A stretch of 64,000 bases of DNA from Listeria cossartiae subsp. cossartiae (GCF_014224155.1 NZ_JAASUI010000001.1:310001-374000); one strand, 5' to 3'. Positions 17,085 through 26,258 are shown, numbered from the stretch's first letter. Numbers and translations: made by a program. Notes: generated by a model from the letters alone, not told the origin.

Positions 17085-18563
17085 TTGAGTACCAACAAGG
17101 AAAAAACATTTTTCGGGCACCCGCGTGGCCTGGCAACATTATTTAATACCGAATTTTGGGAGCGATTCTCCTATTACGGAATGCGCGCGTTATTACTTTA
17201 CTATATGTATACTGCGGTATCAGATGGTGGACTTGGATTTAGCCAATCAACAGCAACGGCGATTATGTCTATCTATGGTTCACTAGTATTTATGTCAGGC
17301 GTCATTGGTGGCTGGTTTGCTGACCGTGTCTTGGGGGCACGTCAAACCATCTTTTACGGTGGCGTACTGATTATGGTCGGTCATATCGTTCTAGCAATAC
17401 CAAGTGGTGGAGCAGCGGCACTATTTGGCTCGATGGCGTTTATTATTCTAGGAACTGGTCTACTTAAACCGAACGTTTCTAATGTCGTTGGGGATTTATA
17501 TCCAGCGGGCGATAATCGTCGCGATGCTGGCTTTAGTATTTTTTATATGGGGATTAACTTAGGTGCATTTATTGCTCCACCAATCGTTTCAGCTGTTTCT
17601 GACAACGCTGGAAGTTACCACGCTGGTTTTGGTGTGGCGGCAGTTGGGATGGCAATTGCACTTGTGGTTTATGTTTTAACAGGAAAACGTTACTTAAAAG
17701 ACGCTGGCAAAAAAGCGCCAAATCCGCTTCAAAAATCAGAAGCAAAAAGTCTTACCTTCAAAATAGTTGGCATTGTTTTAGGAATAGCGTTATTAATTGC
17801 TGTTTTAACTTGGATTACAGGTAGTTTAACAATTGATACGATTATTCTTGCTGTAACGGTGATGGGCGTGGGGGTTCCACTCTTTTACTTTATTATGATG
17901 ATGACTAGTAAGAAAACAGAGGCGGACGAAAAATCACGTTTGACTGCATACATACCGTTATTTTTAGTCGCAGTATTATTTTGGATGATTGAAGAACAAG
18001 GCTCGTCAACACTAGCACTTTTCGCGGCAGAAAGAACGGATTTATCTATTTGGGGCATGAACTTAAATCCGGCCAATTTCCAGTCGCTTAATCCAGTGTT
18101 TGTTATTACGCTTTCACCAATTTTTGCATGGATTTGGACGAAACTCGGCGACAGGCAACCATCTACACCACGCAAATTTGCGCTCGGACTATTCTTTGCC
18201 GGTTTATCTTTTGTTGTCATGATGCTTCCGGGTATTTTGCACGGAAATACGACAACACTTGTAAGTCCGCTTTGGTTAGTACTAAGCTTCTTCATCTGTA
18301 TTTTTGGGGAAATGTTTATCTCGCCAGTTGGCCTATCCGCAACAACCAAACTAGCACCAAAAGCTTTTGCATCTCAAACAATGAGCTTATGGTTCTTGTC
18401 AGATGCGATGGGGCAATCATTCAACGCCCAATTAACACAATACTTTAATGCCGACACAGAAATTGCTTACTTCGGAATCACAGGCTTCGTAGCAATAGCC
18501 TTTGCGGTAGCATTATTCATTATCGCCCCATTCTTGAAAAAGTATATGAAGGGTGTTCATTAA
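17085..18563 (+). CDS. POT family proton-coupled di/tripeptide transporter
   Basis: 492 residues with about 14 predicted membrane helices. The start is TTG 17085, preceded by AGAAGGCG. Family signatures are FWERFSYYGMRALLLYYM at the first helix and the GGWFADRVLGARQ loop, with GTGLLKPNVSN and FSIFYMGINLGAF further on. It imports di- and tripeptides using the proton gradient (DtpT type). Ends at a terminator. Confidence 0.93.
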   Translation: MSTNKEKTFFGHPRGLATLFNTEFWERFSYYGMRALLLYYMYTAVSDGGLGFSQSTATAIMSIYGSLVFMSGVIGGWFADRVLGARQTIFYGGVLIMVGHIVLAIPSGGAAALFGSMAFIILGTGLLKPNVSNVVGDLYPAGDNRRDAGFSIFYMGINLGAFIAPPIVSAVSDNAGSYHAGFGVAAVGMAIALVVYVLTGKRYLKDAGKKAPNPLQKSEAKSLTFKIVGIVLGIALLIAVLTWITGSLTIDTIILAVTVMGVGVPLFYFIMMMTSKKTEADEKSRLTAYIPLFLVAVLFWMIEEQGSSTLALFAAERTDLSIWGMNLNPANFQSLNPVFVITLSPIFAWIWTKLGDRQPSTPRKFALGLFFAGLSFVVMMLPGILHGNTTTLVSPLWLVLSFFICIFGEMFISPVGLSATTKLAPKAFASQTMSLWFLSDAMGQSFNAQLTQYFNADTEIAYFGITGFVAIAFAVALFIIAPFLKKYMKGVH

Positions 18564-18572
18564 AAGAATTTA

Positions 18573-18608
18573 AAAACACTTTCTCGATTTTGGAGGAAGT
18601 GTTTTTTC
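18573..18608 (+). terminator. Intrinsic terminator after peptide transporter
   Basis: AAAACACTTTCTC / GAGGAAGTGTTTT stem followed by T-run. Confidence 0.8.
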
Positions 18609-18654
18609 TTTTAAGTAATTGCAATGAAATTTAAGACGTTTAATGGAAAAGAAA

Positions 18655-18683
18655 TTGACATAAATGTAATTTTCATTTATTCT
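18655..18683 (+). promoter_or_regulatory. Sigma-A-like promoter of the secreted-protein gene
   Basis: Consensus -35 TTGACA (18655-18660), 17-nt spacer, -10 TATTCT (18678-18683), 31 bp before the start codon of the next gene. Confidence 0.6.
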
Positions 18684-18713
18684 GACATTATATTTAATTA
18701 AGGAGATGAAATT

Positions 18714-19277
18714 ATGAAACTAAAAAAAGAAAGCGTATTCAAAATTTTGACTTTTGCTATAATAATGGTTCTTGTATCAATGCCAATAGCAAATACAATC
18801 ACTGTTTCAGCGCAAGAGAATGATTTGCAAAATGAAGAGGGTCTTAATACATACTCACCACTGAATGAAGAAACATTATTGTTAGGAGATGAACTAATTG
18901 TTAATCAAGATGTAAATTTATTAGAACCACCAATGAAATTATTTTCGAATCAAACTGATGGTGGAGGATCAAAATATAAATTAGTTTCAAAACAGGTAGT
19001 CAACATGAAAACCACTAATACGCTTTATCATTGGGCATTTTTAGCAATTAGTTATAATGCTGTTACCCAAGTTGCTAAAAAAGCTATAGCGGGGACAGTG
19101 GTTACAGTAGCAGCCGATTATGGAATTAATTACAAAGGCTACAAATATTTAAGACAAACTATTTATAAATATTCAACAAAAACGCAAGATAAATATAAAG
19201 TAATTGATGAGTATTCAAATAGCAAAACAACTTGGAAAGGTCCTGTAACAACATCTTATTCTACTGTGAAAAAATAA
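18714..19277 (+). CDS. Secreted protein of unknown function
   Basis: 187 residues; I do not recognise a family. AAGGAGATG lies 7 nt before the ATG. An N-terminal signal peptide (about 1-33, ending TVSAQ) predicts export. An acidic region (35-75) is followed by a Gly-rich turn (DGGGSKYK), and a moderately hydrophobic helix (about 104-135, HWAFLAISYNAVTQVAKKA) precedes a Tyr/Lys/Thr-rich tail. No Cys, LPXTG or WxL anchor is present. Base composition is more AT-rich than its neighbours, and EGD-e as I remember it has nothing at this point, suggesting acquisition. The pro-region plus amphipathic-helix layout could fit a secreted toxin or bacteriocin-like peptide, but this is speculation. Confidence 0.75.
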   Translation: MKLKKESVFKILTFAIIMVLVSMPIANTITVSAQENDLQNEEGLNTYSPLNEETLLLGDELIVNQDVNLLEPPMKLFSNQTDGGGSKYKLVSKQVVNMKTTNTLYHWAFLAISYNAVTQVAKKAIAGTVVTVAADYGINYKGYKYLRQTIYKYSTKTQDKYKVIDEYSNSKTTWKGPVTTSYSTVKK

Positions 19278-19285
19278 AAAGTTAA

Positions 19286-19325
19286 AATTTTGCCATTAGG
19301 ATATACTTCTCCTAATGGCAAAATT
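19286..19325. repeat. Perfect 15-bp inverted repeat between convergent genes
   Basis: AATTTTGCCATTAGG / CCTAATGGCAAAATT with a 10-nt loop. It is stable enough for a transcript end but lacks a clean T-run on either side, so it may act as an imperfect terminator for the secreted-protein gene and the convergent membrane-protein gene. Confidence 0.7.
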
Positions 19326-19385
19326 AGTAGTAATTCTATAAATCGCTTTAATAAATACCGAAAAGCTTACTTTTGTTTTTTGTGG

Positions 19386-19793
19386 TCAGATTTTTCTTTT
19401 TATTACTTCAATTGCCACCATATATACAATACTAAATATAAAAAATGTAGTTGCAATGTTACTCAATGATAGCTGTTTCATTCCAATGATGCTTGCAAAT
19501 ACAAGTATTATTGGGATTAATAAACCTAATAAGATGATAAAATAATAGGAAAATATATTTCTGTTTTTTAGATATCTTTCATCTTTTTCCACCTTATCCT
19601 CTTCAAACTGTTTTTTGATAGTATTTTTACTTCCAAAAACAGTTATACTCACTACGATAATACCTATTAGTATAAATTCTAAAAAGTTGGTAGTTTCAAA
19701 TGGCTTTTCGCCTCTCATTATGGACAGTATCGAAACCACATACACCATAAGCAAAAGAGTACTAATAATTCTATGTATACTGTACCTTTTCAT
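19386..19793 (-). CDS. Small four-helix membrane protein
   Basis: 135 residues with hydrophobic segments near 9-27, 37-55, 82-107 and 112-131. A charged loop (KKQFEEDKVEKDERYLKNRN) lies between helices 2 and 3. The KDER motif before helix 3 is typical of small membrane proteins (DUF2178-like) encoded next to XRE regulators. Its start lies 2 bp after the stop of the XRE gene, so the two form one operon. Function unknown; an immunity or sensing role for the neighbouring secreted protein is possible but unproven. Confidence 0.75.
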   Translation of the reverse strand: MKRYSIHRIISTLLLMVYVVSILSIMRGEKPFETTNFLEFILIGIIVVSITVFGSKNTIKKQFEEDKVEKDERYLKNRNIFSYYFIILLGLLIPIILVFASIIGMKQLSLSNIATTFFIFSIVYMVAIEVIKRKI

Positions 19794-19795
19794 TG

Positions 19796-19999
19796 TTATT
19801 CTCCCTCCAAATTAAAAATTTCTTCAACAGGTAAGTGGAAATATTTGGCTATCTTTAAGCTAAGTTCTAAGCTAGGGTTATACTTACCTTTTTCAATAGC
19901 ATGTATAGTTTGTCGAGATACTTCTAAAGCTTTAGCTAAATCATTTTGAGGGATATCGTGTTGTTCTCTTAAGTATTTAACCTTATTTGTAACAATCAT
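19796..19999 (-). CDS. XRE family HTH regulator (short)
   Basis: 67 residues, almost entirely one helix-turn-helix domain (NDLAKALEVSRQTIHAIEKG, about 19-38), the type that pairs with a small membrane protein gene. GGTGGTGA precedes the ATG. Its promoter (TTTACT, 17 nt, TATAAT) lies between two near-identical inverted repeats (20013-20030 and 20057-20074), so autoregulation is likely. Confidence 0.88.
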   Translation of the reverse strand: MIVTNKVKYLREQHDIPQNDLAKALEVSRQTIHAIEKGKYNPSLELSLKIAKYFHLPVEEIFNLEGE

Positions 20000-20012
20000 T
20001 AAATCACCACCG

Positions 20013-20074
20013 AGTAAAGATATCTTTACTTGGATTATATAATGAAGTTTATAAAAAGTAAAGTTATCTTTACT
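20013..20074 (-). promoter_or_regulatory. XRE promoter flanked by paired operators
   Basis: Operator 1 is the perfect palindrome AGTAAAGATATCTTTACT (20013-20030). Operator 2 is AGTAAAGTTATCTTTACT (20057-20074), with the same AGTAAAG-N4-CTTTACT arms, 44 bp away centre to centre. Between and overlapping them on the minus strand are -35 TTTACT (20062-20057) and -10 TATAAT (20039-20034). One operator covers the -35, the other the transcription start. Confidence 0.75.
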
Positions 20075-20177
20075 TTTTATTTTATGAAAATATTTCCTGT
20101 TTATGCATTTTAGTTTAAAGGTGCATAAAAATCAAACTATTTAGAGCTTTATTTAGTTTTATTGTAAATAAATTAGT

Positions 20178-20206
20178 TTGCCATTAACTCCTAAGATTGC
20201 TACTAT
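20178..20206 (+). promoter_or_regulatory. Promoter of the mutase-like pair
   Basis: TTGCCA (20178-20183), 17 nt, TACTAT (20201-20206) with an upstream TG extension; 36 bp before the first start codon. Confidence 0.5.
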
Positions 20207-20241
20207 TAAAGGGAGAAGTGATTAGTTAAAGGAGTGTATAC

Positions 20242-20937
20242 ATGGAATCAGCAGGTAGGGTAGTTATTTATTTAACGCGACATGGAAAGACGATTTTAAA
20301 CACACTTGATCGGGTGCAGGGCTGGGCTGACTCGCCTTTAACCGAAGAAGGAGCACTTGTTGCGCATGATTTAGGTCGTGGCTTGAAGGGGACTAATTTT
20401 GTAGCCGCTTACGCAAGTGACCGGGGACGCGCAATTGAAACTGCTCGAATTGTCATGAACGAAAGCGACAACAATCATTTAAAACTAGGAAAATTAGCTG
20501 AGATGCGTGAATTTGGTTTCGGTAAATTTGAAGGGGAATATAACCAAGCGGTGTTAAAAATGGTTGCAAAGGCACACGGTTTTGAATCAATTGAAAGTTA
20601 TTATGCAAAAAATGCTGAAAAAAATGCTAACATCGTGATTGATACGGTGCACAAAATGGACGAAACTGGAATGACGGAAAACGCAGCTATTTTTGAAGAA
20701 AGATTAACTGCTGGGCTTGATGCAATTCTTACAGATGCGCAAAACCGTGGTGGTGGAGAAGTCTTAGTCGTTGCACATGGTATGGTTATTCATCGCATTA
20801 TTGAAATGATTGATCCGAGTAAAAGTATAAGAATTATTGAAAATGCCAGCGTGACTAAAGTTATTTTTGAAAATGGGGCGTATTCGATTGAAGAACCGGG
20901 GAATATGTCGTATGTAGAAGCTGGTAAAAAAGCATAA
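20242..20937 (+). CDS. Histidine phosphatase superfamily protein (phosphoglycerate mutase-like), copy 1
   Basis: 231 residues. The catalytic motif LTRHGKT (residues about 11-17), the second phosphate-binding region SDRGRAIETA, an acid in MREFGFGKFEGE and the second His in VAHGMVIH are all present. The length is that of a GpmB/CobC-like phosphatase rather than a true glycolytic mutase. AAAGGAG precedes the ATG. It is the first of a tandem pair; the second copy begins 12 bp downstream. The physiological substrate is unknown. Confidence 0.88.
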   Translation: MESAGRVVIYLTRHGKTILNTLDRVQGWADSPLTEEGALVAHDLGRGLKGTNFVAAYASDRGRAIETARIVMNESDNNHLKLGKLAEMREFGFGKFEGEYNQAVLKMVAKAHGFESIESYYAKNAEKNANIVIDTVHKMDETGMTENAAIFEERLTAGLDAILTDAQNRGGGEVLVVAHGMVIHRIIEMIDPSKSIRIIENASVTKVIFENGAYSIEEPGNMSYVEAGKKA

Positions 20938-20949
20938 GGGGGAGTTTAA

Positions 20950-21645
20950 ATGACAGCAGGAAAACTGAATGTGTACTTAGTTAGGCACGGCAAGACGATG
21001 TTTAATACATCTCGTCGTGTGCAAGGGTGGTCAGATACGCCATTAACAAATGAAGGAATCGAAGTGGCGGAATTTTTAGGACGTGGACTTCGCGAAACTC
21101 CATTTGATGCAGTTTATACGAGTGACCGTGGCCGGACGATTGAAACGGCTGGAATCGTGTTACGCGAAAGCAAACAAGCCCATTTAGAAATCAATGAATT
21201 ACGTGATTTTCGTGAGTTTGGCTTTGGTAAATTTGAAGGTGAGTATGAAGATATTATGTTTGGCCAAGTAATGGAATATTTAGGCTTCAAGTCAGTAGAA
21301 GAAGCTTTTGAAAAATTCGGTGATGATGGGTACCAAATTATATCCGAAACAGTGGAAAAAATTGATGAAACTGGTATGTCCGAATCATGGGATACGATGG
21401 TTGGTAGATTGAAAAATGCGCTAGAAACAGTTAGTGCGGAAAATAAATCGGATAATGCGAATGTTTTAGTTGTTTCTCATGGAATGGCAATCAATACAAT
21501 TATTTCCTTCTTTGATAAGTCGTTAATCAATCCTGAACTTGCCAATGCAAGTGTTACAAAACTAGGCTTTGAAAATGGCACATGGACCATTGAGGCTGTG
21601 AATGATTTAAGTTACATTGAAGCAGGAAAAACAGTTTTAGTATAA
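20950..21645 (+). CDS. Histidine phosphatase superfamily protein (phosphoglycerate mutase-like), copy 2
   Basis: 231 residues, the same length as copy 1 and alignable throughout. It has LVRHGKT, VQGWSDTPLTNEG, SDRGRTIETAG, FREFGFGKFEGEYED and VVSHGMAIN. GGGGGAG lies before the ATG. The pair must come from a tandem duplication with later divergence; both keep all catalytic residues. Substrate unknown. Confidence 0.88.
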   Translation: MTAGKLNVYLVRHGKTMFNTSRRVQGWSDTPLTNEGIEVAEFLGRGLRETPFDAVYTSDRGRTIETAGIVLRESKQAHLEINELRDFREFGFGKFEGEYEDIMFGQVMEYLGFKSVEEAFEKFGDDGYQIISETVEKIDETGMSESWDTMVGRLKNALETVSAENKSDNANVLVVSHGMAINTIISFFDKSLINPELANASVTKLGFENGTWTIEAVNDLSYIEAGKTVLV

Positions 21646-21646
21646 A

Positions 21647-21683
21647 AAAATCCAGAATGGTTTAAACGCCATTCTGGATTTTT
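21647..21683. terminator. Bidirectional intrinsic terminator
   Basis: AAAATCCAGAATGG / CCATTCTGGATTTT stem between convergent genes. Confidence 0.92.
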
Positions 21684-21687
21684 ATTA

Positions 21688-22728
21688 TTATTTTACGAAT
21701 TTAATGCAAACTGGTTCTGGAACTTTTACATCTTTTTGAAGTAATGTTAGGGCGCCAGTTTCTTTATTTACACCAAAAACAGTGACGTTATTGCTGTTTT
21801 CGTTTGTTGCTACTAAGATTTCGCCAGTGTAGTTAAGGTCGAAGTCACGTGGACCTACGCCTTCTACTGGAGTTGTTGCTGCAAGTGTTAATGTACCATT
21901 TTCGGCAACTGCATAACTAACGATAGCATCTTGGCCGCGGTTAGAAACATATAGGAAACGACCATCTGGAGAAATATGGATTGCGCTACCTTTATTTTCT
22001 TTGTCAAAACCTTCTGGAAGAGAAGCGATTGTTTGGATCACGTTTAACGCGCCAGTAGCTTTGTCATATTCAGCAAAAACAACTTCAGAAGTTAATTCTG
22101 TCATGATATACACATATTTCGCATTTGGATGGAAAACAAGATTACGAGGACCGCTTCCTGGTTTTACATCTAATTCCGTTACTTTTTCCAGTTTTCCTGC
22201 AGTAGCGGAGTAAGTAGTTACTTTGTCCGTTCCAAGGTCACATGTGATAACGTATTTTTGGTCCGGAGTGAAACCAGCAAAGTGCGCATGTGGTTTTTCT
22301 TGACGTTCGTGAACACTTTTACCAGTGTGTTGAATAGTGGAAACAGAAGGCTTTAATGCGCCGTTTTCGGTTGGGTAGCTAACGATTGTACCTAAGTGGT
22401 AGTTAGCGGAAACGACGATAGAACCATCATGTGACGCATCAACGTAACATGGCGGGTTGCCAGCTTGAACGTCTTGACCGATGAAGGCAAGCGAGCCATC
22501 TTCTTCGATAGAAAAAGCAGCAACGCCACCTTTATCGCCATCTTTTGCTACAGAGTAAACGAATTTTTCGTCATCTGAAATTTTAAGATATGTTGGGTTG
22601 TCCATTTTTCCAGCTAATTTATTTTCTTTAATTTCGCCAGTCGTTTTGTCGATTACTAAGCGATAGATACCTTGGCTTTCGACTTTGGTATATGTACCAA
22701 TATAAGCAGTTGCTTCATTTTTTGACAT
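21688..22728 (-). CDS. Lactonase family beta-propeller protein (6-phosphogluconolactonase type)
   Basis: 346 residues, seven-bladed propeller of the YkgB/Pgl family (PF10282). Blade repeats are visible, such as DGRFLYVSNRGQDAIVSY, and GSGPRNLVFHPNAKYVYI and GVGPRDFDLNYTGEILVA. It likely hydrolyses 6-phosphogluconolactone in the pentose phosphate pathway, although family members vary. The ATG at 22726-22728 follows AGGAGGAA. Monocistronic by context. Confidence 0.88.
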   Translation of the reverse strand: MSKNEATAYIGTYTKVESQGIYRLVIDKTTGEIKENKLAGKMDNPTYLKISDDEKFVYSVAKDGDKGGVAAFSIEEDGSLAFIGQDVQAGNPPCYVDASHDGSIVVSANYHLGTIVSYPTENGALKPSVSTIQHTGKSVHERQEKPHAHFAGFTPDQKYVITCDLGTDKVTTYSATAGKLEKVTELDVKPGSGPRNLVFHPNAKYVYIMTELTSEVVFAEYDKATGALNVIQTIASLPEGFDKENKGSAIHISPDGRFLYVSNRGQDAIVSYAVAENGTLTLAATTPVEGVGPRDFDLNYTGEILVATNENSNNVTVFGVNKETGALTLLQKDVKVPEPVCIKFVK

Positions 22729-22884
22729 GCCTATTCCTCCTATAAATAAGATATTTCCTAGTTAATTATAGCATAGTAAGGAAAAGATGGAAAAATATCA
22801 CGTTTATTGCATTAATATTACACTTTGTTATTAATACACTTTAATAGCATTATATGAAATGTTTCTGTAACAAAAGTATTGACT

Positions 22885-22912
22885 TAGACATAAAAGTAAT
22901 GTAAGATATAAT
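22885..22912 (+). promoter_or_regulatory. Promoter of the Rli31-like RNA / corA leader
   Basis: TAGACA (22885-22890), 16 nt, consensus TATAAT (22907-22912); start of transcription expected near 22919. Confidence 0.65.
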
Positions 22913-22918
22913 TATCCC

Positions 22919-23099
22919 ATAGAGATTGTCATTTGAAATAAGCTAATTGAAAATAAATTACTTCCCCCATAGAAATATTGATAATTGCTTATTTCAAATA
23001 AACACTCCTTTTAAGATAGTTGTAGCACAGAATTTCCCAGATTCTGTGCTATAATTATGTAGATTTAGAGATGCTCTTCCATTGAGGCTCTCTTTTTTT
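22919..23099 (+). ncRNA. rli31: Structured leader or small RNA (Rli31-like)
   Basis: After a consensus promoter comes about 180 nt with three hairpins: a long stem (TTTGAAATAAGC at 22931 onward pairing with GCTTATTTCAAA near 22986-22997), a perfect 10-bp stem (AGCACAGAAT / ATTCTGTGCT, 23024-23050), and a terminator ending in seven T at 23099. The terminator lies only 30 bp before the CorA start, so this is either a free small RNA or a terminator-controlled leader. Position between lactonase and CorA genes matches Rli31 of L. monocytogenes as I remember it, which has been linked to lysozyme resistance. Ends are estimates. Confidence 0.65.
23067..23099 (+). terminator. Leader terminator upstream of CorA gene
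   Basis: AGAGATGCTC / GAGGCTCTCT stem (8 of 10 pairs) followed by TTTTTTT. Confidence 0.75.
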
Positions 23100-23128
23100 A
23101 TGACATCAAGGAAAGTAGGTAGAACAAA

Positions 23129-24034
23129 ATGTCTATTCAAACTGTTTTTGGAAATGGGAAATATAATTGGATTAATATCGATACGGATAATACGGAGAAC
23201 TTAGCGGATTTTTATGAACAGTATCAAATTGATAATGAAGTAATTGCTTATTCGATTGATAGAAATGAACGAGCCCATTTTGAGTATGATCAAAAGACGA
23301 ACACATTTGTGGTTGTATTTAATGTGCCGGATCAAAGGAAAATTGATAATCATTATGAAACAATCCCAATGGTTTTTATTATAAAAGACGAGCAGTTAAT
23401 CACGATTACGAATAATGATAATCAGTATATTACCCGGAAAATGAAGCGATATTTAGCGGATTCAGATGGAGTAACTGTTTTTCAGTTTTTATTTAGTAGT
23501 TTGTATTTTATTATGGATGCTTTTTTTCCGTATGTGGAAGAGATGGATATGGATAGAAGAATGATCAATGATAAGTTGAAAATTAAAACGACGAAGAAAA
23601 ATTTATTGTCTTTATCGGATTTAGAAACGGGAATTGTTTATTTTGTTTCGGCGTCTAAGCAAAATGCGGCGTTGCTCGAACAAATGAAAGCGCATTTGAT
23701 TTACCGTGAGCTAAATGAAGTGGAAAAAGAACAGTTTGAAGATGCTTTAATAGAAGCAAAACAGCTTGTGGAGATGACTGGATTAAGTTCAGAAATCTTA
23801 CAGCAATTGTCAGGTACGTATAATAATATTTTGAATAATAATCTGAATGATACGATGAAAATTTTGACGGCTTTATCTATTTTACTGACGGTTCCGACGA
23901 TTATTACGGGATTTTTTGGAATGAATATGCCGCTTCCGTTAGAACATAATGTTTTTGGTTGGCTGATTACGATTTTGATTAGTATTGTTCTATGGTTTGG
24001 ACTTTCTTTTATTTTGCGGAAGTTAATGAGATAA
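23129..24034 (+). CDS. CorA-family divalent cation transporter
   Basis: 301 residues. A cytoplasmic alpha/beta domain and long helices lead to two C-terminal transmembrane helices. The signature GMN is present in GFFGMNMPLP at the end of the first helix, and the tail is basic as expected. It forms a pentameric Mg2+ (or Co2+/Ni2+) channel. Preceded by a structured, terminator-bearing leader, so its expression may depend on readthrough; the leader does not look like the M-box Mg2+ riboswitch. Confidence 0.9.
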   Translation: MSIQTVFGNGKYNWINIDTDNTENLADFYEQYQIDNEVIAYSIDRNERAHFEYDQKTNTFVVVFNVPDQRKIDNHYETIPMVFIIKDEQLITITNNDNQYITRKMKRYLADSDGVTVFQFLFSSLYFIMDAFFPYVEEMDMDRRMINDKLKIKTTKKNLLSLSDLETGIVYFVSASKQNAALLEQMKAHLIYRELNEVEKEQFEDALIEAKQLVEMTGLSSEILQQLSGTYNNILNNNLNDTMKILTALSILLTVPTIITGFFGMNMPLPLEHNVFGWLITILISIVLWFGLSFILRKLMR

Positions 24035-24035
24035 C

Positions 24036-24073
24036 AAAAAGCCCTTCTTTCCAAAAGAGAGAAGGGCTTTTTA
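24036..24073. terminator. Bidirectional intrinsic terminator
   Basis: AAAAAGCCCTTCT / AGAAGGGCTTTTT between corA and gdhA, which converge. Confidence 0.9.
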
Positions 24074-24076
24074 AAA

Positions 24077-25471
<1,395 letters not shown>

Positions 25472-25591
25472 TTAAATATTTTGACTATAAGGAAAAGTAA
25501 AAAACCTAATGCAGATACACGTGATGTTATAAAGCGGAAAAACATCGGCTTATCTGCGCCAAGTAGGTCAACTTTTCTTACCTATGTTGTT

Positions 25592-25620
25592 AGTTTACAC
25601 ATTGTTGAGAATATTTTCAA
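25592..25620 (-). promoter_or_regulatory. Candidate gdhA promoter
   Basis: Minus strand TTGAAA (25620-25615), 17 nt, TAAACT (25597-25592), giving a leader of about 135 nt before the gdhA ATG. Confidence 0.45.
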
Positions 25621-25663
25621 GCATAAAAACCAATTTTTCTGAAATTTTTTAAAATCAAGTTAA

Positions 25664-25677
25664 TGAGAACGTTTGCT
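25664..25677 (-). promoter_or_regulatory. Candidate CcpA (cre) site upstream of gdhA
   Basis: TGAGAACGTTTGCT fits TGWAARCGYTWNCW at all but one position. It lies about 45 bp upstream of the proposed gdhA -35, a position compatible with activation or repression. Confidence 0.5.
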
Positions 25678-25711
25678 TATATTTTATTGGAGAAATAACC
25701 AATAAAAGACG

Positions 25712-25743
25712 AAAAAAATAACCGCACCAGGGGGATGCGGTTA
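25712..25743 (-). terminator. Terminator of the Rli32-like RNA
   Basis: 8-bp perfect stem TAACCGCA / TGCGGTTA followed on the minus strand by seven T. Confidence 0.85.
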
Positions 25744-25862
25744 AGGGAGTATTAGGGAGTAATAATGTTAAAGCGAGCCAAGGGATAAGACTAATTCGGA
25801 TACTAGAATTATTGCTCTAACATTACTTGCTTTCTTTTGGGAAAAATAAAAGCTCTCCACGT
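25712..25862 (-). ncRNA. rli32: Small RNA (Rli32-like)
   Basis: About 150 nt on the minus strand in the gdhA-hisE gap. A TATACT -10 lies at 25873-25868, so the start is expected near 25861. The body contains a long imperfect stem pairing GCTCTAACATTA-type arms (plus-strand 25763-25775 with 25814-25826). It ends at a strong minus-strand terminator, TAACCGCA / TGCGGTTA plus TTTTTTT (25743-25712). No open frame with a ribosome-binding site is present. Location, orientation and size agree with Rli32 of L. monocytogenes as I recall it, reported to stimulate an interferon response in host cells. No good -35 is visible, so the start is uncertain. Confidence 0.6.
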
Positions 25863-25946
25863 AGACAAGTATATAAAAGATGGTTACAAAAATCATGCGC
25901 TTTTTCTTACAATAATAATCTCTAAGGTTACGAAAATGTCATGTTT

Positions 25947-26258
25947 TTATAAATCGCTAATTTCTTTGCGGTCACGAGTCGTGCTGAGTTTTCCTTCGCG
26001 CGTTTGAAGCTCTGTTTGGATAGCGGATAATGGAATATTTTTTTCGGCTAAGAGCACGAGCAGGTGATAGGTCAAATCAGATACTTCGGCGATTAATTCC
26101 TGCTTGTCATTTTTAGCGGCAATGACGACTTCGGTAGCTTCTTCGCCAACTTTTTTGAGGATTTTATCGAGTCCTTTTTCGAATAGGTAGTTGGTGTAGG
26201 AGCCTTCTTTTGGTTGTTCTTTGCGCAGTTTAATTTCTTCATATAGGTCATTTAGCAT
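25947..26258 (-). CDS. hisE: Phosphoribosyl-ATP pyrophosphohydrolase
   Basis: 103 residues, normal for a stand-alone HisE (MazG-like fold). Motifs YLFEKGLDKILKKVGEEATE and EVSDLTYHLLVLL supply the metal-binding acids. It catalyses the second step of histidine synthesis, PR-ATP to PR-AMP. Last gene of the his operon; its ATG directly abuts the hisI stop, with AAGGAGG inside the end of hisI. Confidence 0.95.
   Translation of the reverse strand: MLNDLYEEIKLRKEQPKEGSYTNYLFEKGLDKILKKVGEEATEVVIAAKNDKQELIAEVSDLTYHLLVLLAEKNIPLSAIQTELQTREGKLSTTRDRKEISDL

Noticed and set aside
22919..23099. M-box magnesium riboswitch in the CorA leader
   Set aside because: None of the conserved M-box segments could be recognised; only stems and a terminator are seen.
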